From positions 1 through 6,485 of the forward strand of contig JAITIG010000183.1 in the NCBI GenBank assembly GCA_031279575.1: a stretch of DNA of 6,485 bases, read 5' to 3'. Under the pieces are notes generated by a model. The model did no database searches. It worked only from the letters and a program-made list of their open reading frames with translations, and was not told the origin of the DNA. Shown here piece by piece: positions 4,717 to 6,485 of this stretch; the first letter of the stretch is position 1; every line of letters begins with the position of its first letter. A program made the position numbers and the translations under genes. This stretch comes from Bifidobacteriaceae bacterium (GTDB lineage: Bacteria; Actinomycetota; Actinomycetes; Actinomycetales; WQXJ01).

Positions 4717-5877
4717 TCAGGCGTCCGGGTTGAGCAGCGCGGCCAGGGTTTCGTGGCGGGTCTGCCAATCCCAATCGCGGCGCACCCACTCGCGCCCGGC
4801 GCCGCCCATGGCGCGGGCGCGGGCCGGATCGTCGAGCAGCTCTATGATTCTGGCGGCGGCGGGCTCGGGGCTGCGGCCGTCGACAACGAAACCGGTCCGC
4901 CCGGGCAGCACCGCCTCGGGGGCGCCGCCCGAGTCGCCCGCCACCACGGGCACCCCGGCCGCGCCCGCCTCCAGGTAGACAATCCCAAGGCCCTCGACCT
5001 CCAAGCCGGCCAGACGGGTGCGGCAGGGCATGGCGAAGACGTCCGCGCGGGCGTAGAGGTCGATCAGCGGCTGGCCCACCACCTGCCCTTTCAGCTCGAT
5101 CGAGGCGGCTGCTGGGCTGGCGGCGGCCATCCGGCGCAGGACGGGCTCATAGGGTCCGCTGCCGGCTATGACCAGGCGCGCGTCGGGGTGCGCGGCCACC
5201 ACCCGCGGCCAACCCCGGATCAACTGGTCCTGGCCTTTGCGCGGCACCAAGCGGGAGACGGACAGCACCACCGGGGCGGCGGCCGGCTGCTGGGCCGCGC
5301 CCGCGGCGCCGTGGCCGGCTGGGGGTTGGGCGAAGGCGGCGGGAGTCACCCCCGGGGTCAGGCGCACCAGCCGGGCGCGCCCGGCTGGGCTGAGCGCCGG
5401 GGCGATGCGCCCGCGGGTGTAATCGGCGATGTACGTGAGATGGTCAACGCTGTCGCCGATGCGCGCCAGCGCCACGCGGCTCGGCGGCGTCAGCGCCCAC
5501 CAAACCTCGTGGCCATGCGTGGTGGCCACGATTCGCTTCAGGTCGAGGCTTCGGCGCAGGTCGCGCGCCATCAGCGCCAAGGGGGCGGCCGCCCCGAACC
5601 AAATCGAGTCGGCTCCGATGTGCCGCGCCAGTTTGATGGCGAACCTGGTCACGCGGGGCGTCGGCAGCAGGATGCGGTCGGGGTGGCGGATCACCCTGTA
5701 GGGCCGGGCCGCGTCGGCCCGGGCCAATTCCTCCCGCGTCAGGCGCCCGCGTGATGATGCCAGCACCGTCACCCGCTCCGGCGGGAACCGCCCGACCAGT
5801 TCCTCCACGAACCGTTCGATCCCGCCCACATGCGGCGGGAAATCATTGGTGATGACGAGCGTGTGCACGCCGTCCAA
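4717..5877 (-). CDS. pimB: GT4 mannosyltransferase PimB (phosphatidylinositol mannoside synthesis)
   Basis: A 386-residue GT-B enzyme expected to act at the cytoplasmic face of the membrane, adding the second mannose (alpha-1,6) from GDP-mannose to Ac1PIM1 to give Ac1PIM2. It closely follows the corynebacterial/mycobacterial PimB pattern from recall: TNDFPPHVGGIERF (10-23) with the glycine loop, WFGAAAPLALMA (93-104), THGHEVWW (120-127) with the conserved His, SRLVPRKGQDQLI (208-220) with Arg/Lys for the donor phosphates, AGSGPYE (238-244), and FAMPCRTR through GLEVEGLGIVYLEA (281-304) holding the E295/E303 EX7E motif. Length matches the roughly 380-residue family. A variable Ala/Gln/Pro-rich linker lies at about 183-202. 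The longest frame begins with TTG at 5877; GTG at 5868 is a likelier start because homologues begin there and a -10-like box sits 9 nt upstream. It converges on the GT-C gene. Confidence 0.9.
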   Translation of the reverse strand: MDGVHTLVITNDFPPHVGGIERFVEELVGRFPPERVTVLASSRGRLTREELARADAARPYRVIRHPDRILLPTPRVTRFAIKLARHIGADSIWFGAAAPLALMARDLRRSLDLKRIVATTHGHEVWWALTPPSRVALARIGDSVDHLTYIADYTRGRIAPALSPAGRARLVRLTPGVTPAAFAQPPAGHGAAGAAQQPAAAPVVLSVSRLVPRKGQDQLIRGWPRVVAAHPDARLVIAGSGPYEPVLRRMAAASPAAASIELKGQVVGQPLIDLYARADVFAMPCRTRLAGLEVEGLGIVYLEAGAAGVPVVAGDSGGAPEAVLPGRTGFVVDGRSPEPAAARIIELLDDPARARAMGGAGREWVRRDWDWQTRHETLAALLNPDA

Positions 5878-5902
5878 CTCTACCCAGGGTCAAGACCCCG
5901 GG
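5877..5902 (-). promoter_or_regulatory. Putative pimB promoter with adjoining dyad
   Basis: On the minus strand TAGAGT (5882-5877) lies 8 nt before a GTG codon at 5868, giving leaderless geometry. Directly upstream, at 5883-5902, is the near-perfect dyad CCCAGGGTC-AA-GACCCCGGG (8 of 9 pairs), positioned between the -10 and where -35 would be. It could be an operator. Confidence 0.4.
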
Positions 5903-5918
5903 TCCGCCCCCGGCGGAC
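5902..5918. other. Stem-loop between pimB and tRNA-Lys
   Basis: GTCCGCC (5902-5908) and GGCGGAC (5912-5918) make a perfect 7-bp stem with loop CCC in the divergent spacer. Its left end touches the pimB dyad. Function is unclear: a regulatory dyad or insulation between the divergent transcripts is possible. Confidence 0.4.
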
Positions 5919-5983
5919 GCCGCCCCGAAGCGCCGCCCGCAGTGCCGCCCGGCTTCAGCCAGCATGCGGGCTGATCAATAACC

Positions 5984-5992
5984 TGGCACAAT
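5984..5992 (+). promoter_or_regulatory. -10 region of tRNA-Lys
   Basis: TGGCACAAT, with hexamer CACAAT at 5987-5992, predicts a start near 5999, 8 nt before the tRNA. The same TGGCA-N-AATGG pattern precedes the CDF gene. No clear -35 box is seen. Confidence 0.45.
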
Positions 5993-6006
5993 GGTGGAGC
6001 GCGTGC

Positions 6007-6079
6007 GGGCCTCTAGCTCAGTTGGCAGAGCATCGGACTTTTAATCCGCTGGTCGTGGGTTCGAGTCCCACGGGGCCCA
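6007..6079 (+). tRNA. tRNA-Lys (anticodon TTT)
   Basis: A full 73-nt cloverleaf. The acceptor is GGGCCTC against GGGGCCC, with one U-G wobble. The D-stem is GCTC/GAGC. The anticodon arm TCGGA/TCCGC has loop CTTTTAA, giving anticodon TTT (lysine), with a U-C mismatch at the top pair (27-43). The T-stem is GTGGG/CCCAC with loop TTCGAGT. The discriminator is A and CCA is not encoded. An integrase gene starts 143 nt downstream in the same direction, so the 3' end of this tRNA probably serves as the attachment site of an integrative element. Confidence 0.96.
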
Positions 6080-6171
6080 CAAAGCAGTCCTCACCCGATC
6101 ACCGGCGCTTACGCAGGTCAACGGCCATTCCGGTCCCCATCAGCCCCGGGCGGCGGAGAGTTTTCACACCC

Positions 6172-6186
6172 ATATGAGAGTCATAT
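6172..6186. promoter_or_regulatory. Palindrome ATATGA-GAG-TCATAT upstream of the integrase
   Basis: A perfect 6-bp inverted repeat with a 3-nt spacer lies about 7 nt upstream of the -10 box at 6193-6198, between the inverted and direct GGGTG copies. Such a site upstream of an integrase start is a reasonable repressor-binding site. Confidence 0.45.
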
Positions 6187-6192
6187 CGGCCT

Positions 6193-6198
6193 GATAAT
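6193..6198 (+). promoter_or_regulatory. Putative -10 box of the integrase
   Basis: GATAAT is close to the TATAAT consensus and rare in this GC-rich window. A start near 6205 leaves a short leader containing AGGG (6211-6214), 8 nt before GTG 6223. A competing TAAACT (6217-6222) would instead give a leaderless GTG at 6229. No good -35. Confidence 0.45.
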
Positions 6199-6222
6199 AG
6201 GGTGCAACATAGGGTGTAAACT

Positions 6223-6485
6223 GTGGGCGTGGGCGGACGGGACGACACCAAGCCGCGCCGGCGCAAGGGCGCCGGGTCGCTCTACCGGCGCGCCGACACC
6301 GGCGCGTGGGTCGCCCGCGTCGAAGGGCCGCCCGAGATCGGCGGGCGGCGCCGGCGGAAGGCCGTCCCACGCCGCACCAAACCCGAGGCGCGCATAGAAT
6401 TGCGCAAACTCCTGATCGCGCTCGACGCCGACCAGGAGCGGACCCTCGCCCCGGAACGGACCCTGGCCGACTGGGCGCGGGAGTG
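6223..6485 (+). CDS. Tyrosine recombinase (integrase), 5' end only
   Basis: The frame opens at GTG 6223 and is still open at the right edge (87 complete codons). The protein begins with a basic tail (KPRRRKG), then a small arm-type DNA-binding domain with GSLYRR (18-23), TGAWVARV (26-33), GGRRRRK (40-46) and TKPEARIELRKLL (52-64), and then TLADWARE (80-87), the start of the core-binding domain. This order is typical of actinobacterial phage and ICE integrases; the catalytic R-H-R-Y domain lies beyond the window. It would recombine an element's attP with a chromosomal attB, most likely the 3' end of the tRNA-Lys 143 nt upstream. GTG 6223 is preferred because AGGG lies 8 nt upstream; GTG 6229 is possible. 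The AT-richer leader differs from neighbouring DNA, supporting an element boundary. Confidence 0.82.
   Translation, partial: MGVGGRDDTKPRRRKGAGSLYRRADTGAWVARVEGPPEIGGRRRRKAVPRRTKPEARIELRKLLIALDADQERTLAPERTLADWARE

Larger units (their letters stand above)
6163..6220. repeat. Three GGGTG-type repeats before the integrase
   Basis: GGGTGCAAC (6200-6208) and GGGTGTAAA (6212-6220) form a 12-bp tandem pair, each preceded by ATA. GGGTGTGAA lies on the minus strand at 6171-6163, preceded by ATAT. The three copies share GGGTG-Y-R-A and sit in an AT-richer patch between the tRNA and the integrase. They may be arm-type integrase or excisionase sites, or operators. Confidence 0.55.

Noticed and set aside
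4597..5754. Plus-strand open frame of 385 codons opposite pimB.
   Set aside because: No family motifs; Gly/Arg/Ala/His-rich shadow of the convincingly identified pimB on the minus strand.
5830..6177. Plus-strand open frame of 115 codons over the pimB start and tRNA-Lys.
   Set aside because: It runs through the tRNA gene and the promoter region of pimB; no coding character.

Overview
The window reads as a chromosomal segment of a high-GC Gram-positive bacterium (Actinomycetota). The evidence is strong G/C bias at third codon positions, tRNA genes without an encoded CCA end, several start codons 6-9 nt downstream of a -10-like hexamer (the geometry of leaderless mRNAs), and a PimB-type mannosyltransferase. 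PimB belongs to phosphatidylinositol mannoside synthesis, a pathway largely confined to Actinomycetota. Genus cannot be told from the sequence.

Layout: 1-166 is the 3' end of an unidentified plus-strand coding frame, followed by a stem-loop. 258-330 is tRNA-Glu(TTC) on the minus strand, with a good promoter at 344-373. 530-1468 is a cation diffusion facilitator exporter and 1546-2520 is a UDP-glucose 4-epimerase (galE-like); each has its own putative promoter and the two are separated by a stem-loop. 2521-2942 is a 422-nt spacer holding a tandem repeat, a promoter with an operator-like dyad, a possible 34-codon leader ORF and a GC hairpin. 2943-4502 is a polytopic GT-C-type glycosyltransferase. 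4503-4716 is a convergent spacer with a 52-nt direct repeat. 4717-5877 on the minus strand is the GT4 glycosyltransferase PimB. 6007-6079 is tRNA-Lys(TTT). From 6223 to the right edge runs the 5' end of a tyrosine-recombinase (integrase) gene, so an integrative element probably begins at the 3' end of tRNA-Lys and extends beyond the window.

Three of the genes fit one theme. GalE supplies UDP-galactose or a related UDP-sugar, PimB puts mannose from GDP-mannose on the phosphatidylinositol glycolipid, and the GT-C protein probably transfers a sugar from a lipid carrier on the outer face of the membrane. A link to cell-envelope lipoglycan assembly is inference. The metal exporter is an unrelated neighbour.

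I found no clearly new biochemical system. The signals most worth a second look are: a family of GC-rich intergenic repeats in all three larger spacers that share a CCGATGCCG box and a GGCGGCCGG core; the structured leader of the GT-C gene; three copies of a GGGTG-type motif plus a palindrome upstream of the integrase; and a 12-bp direct repeat of the tRNA-Glu 3' end in the left flank, which may be a scar of past integration.
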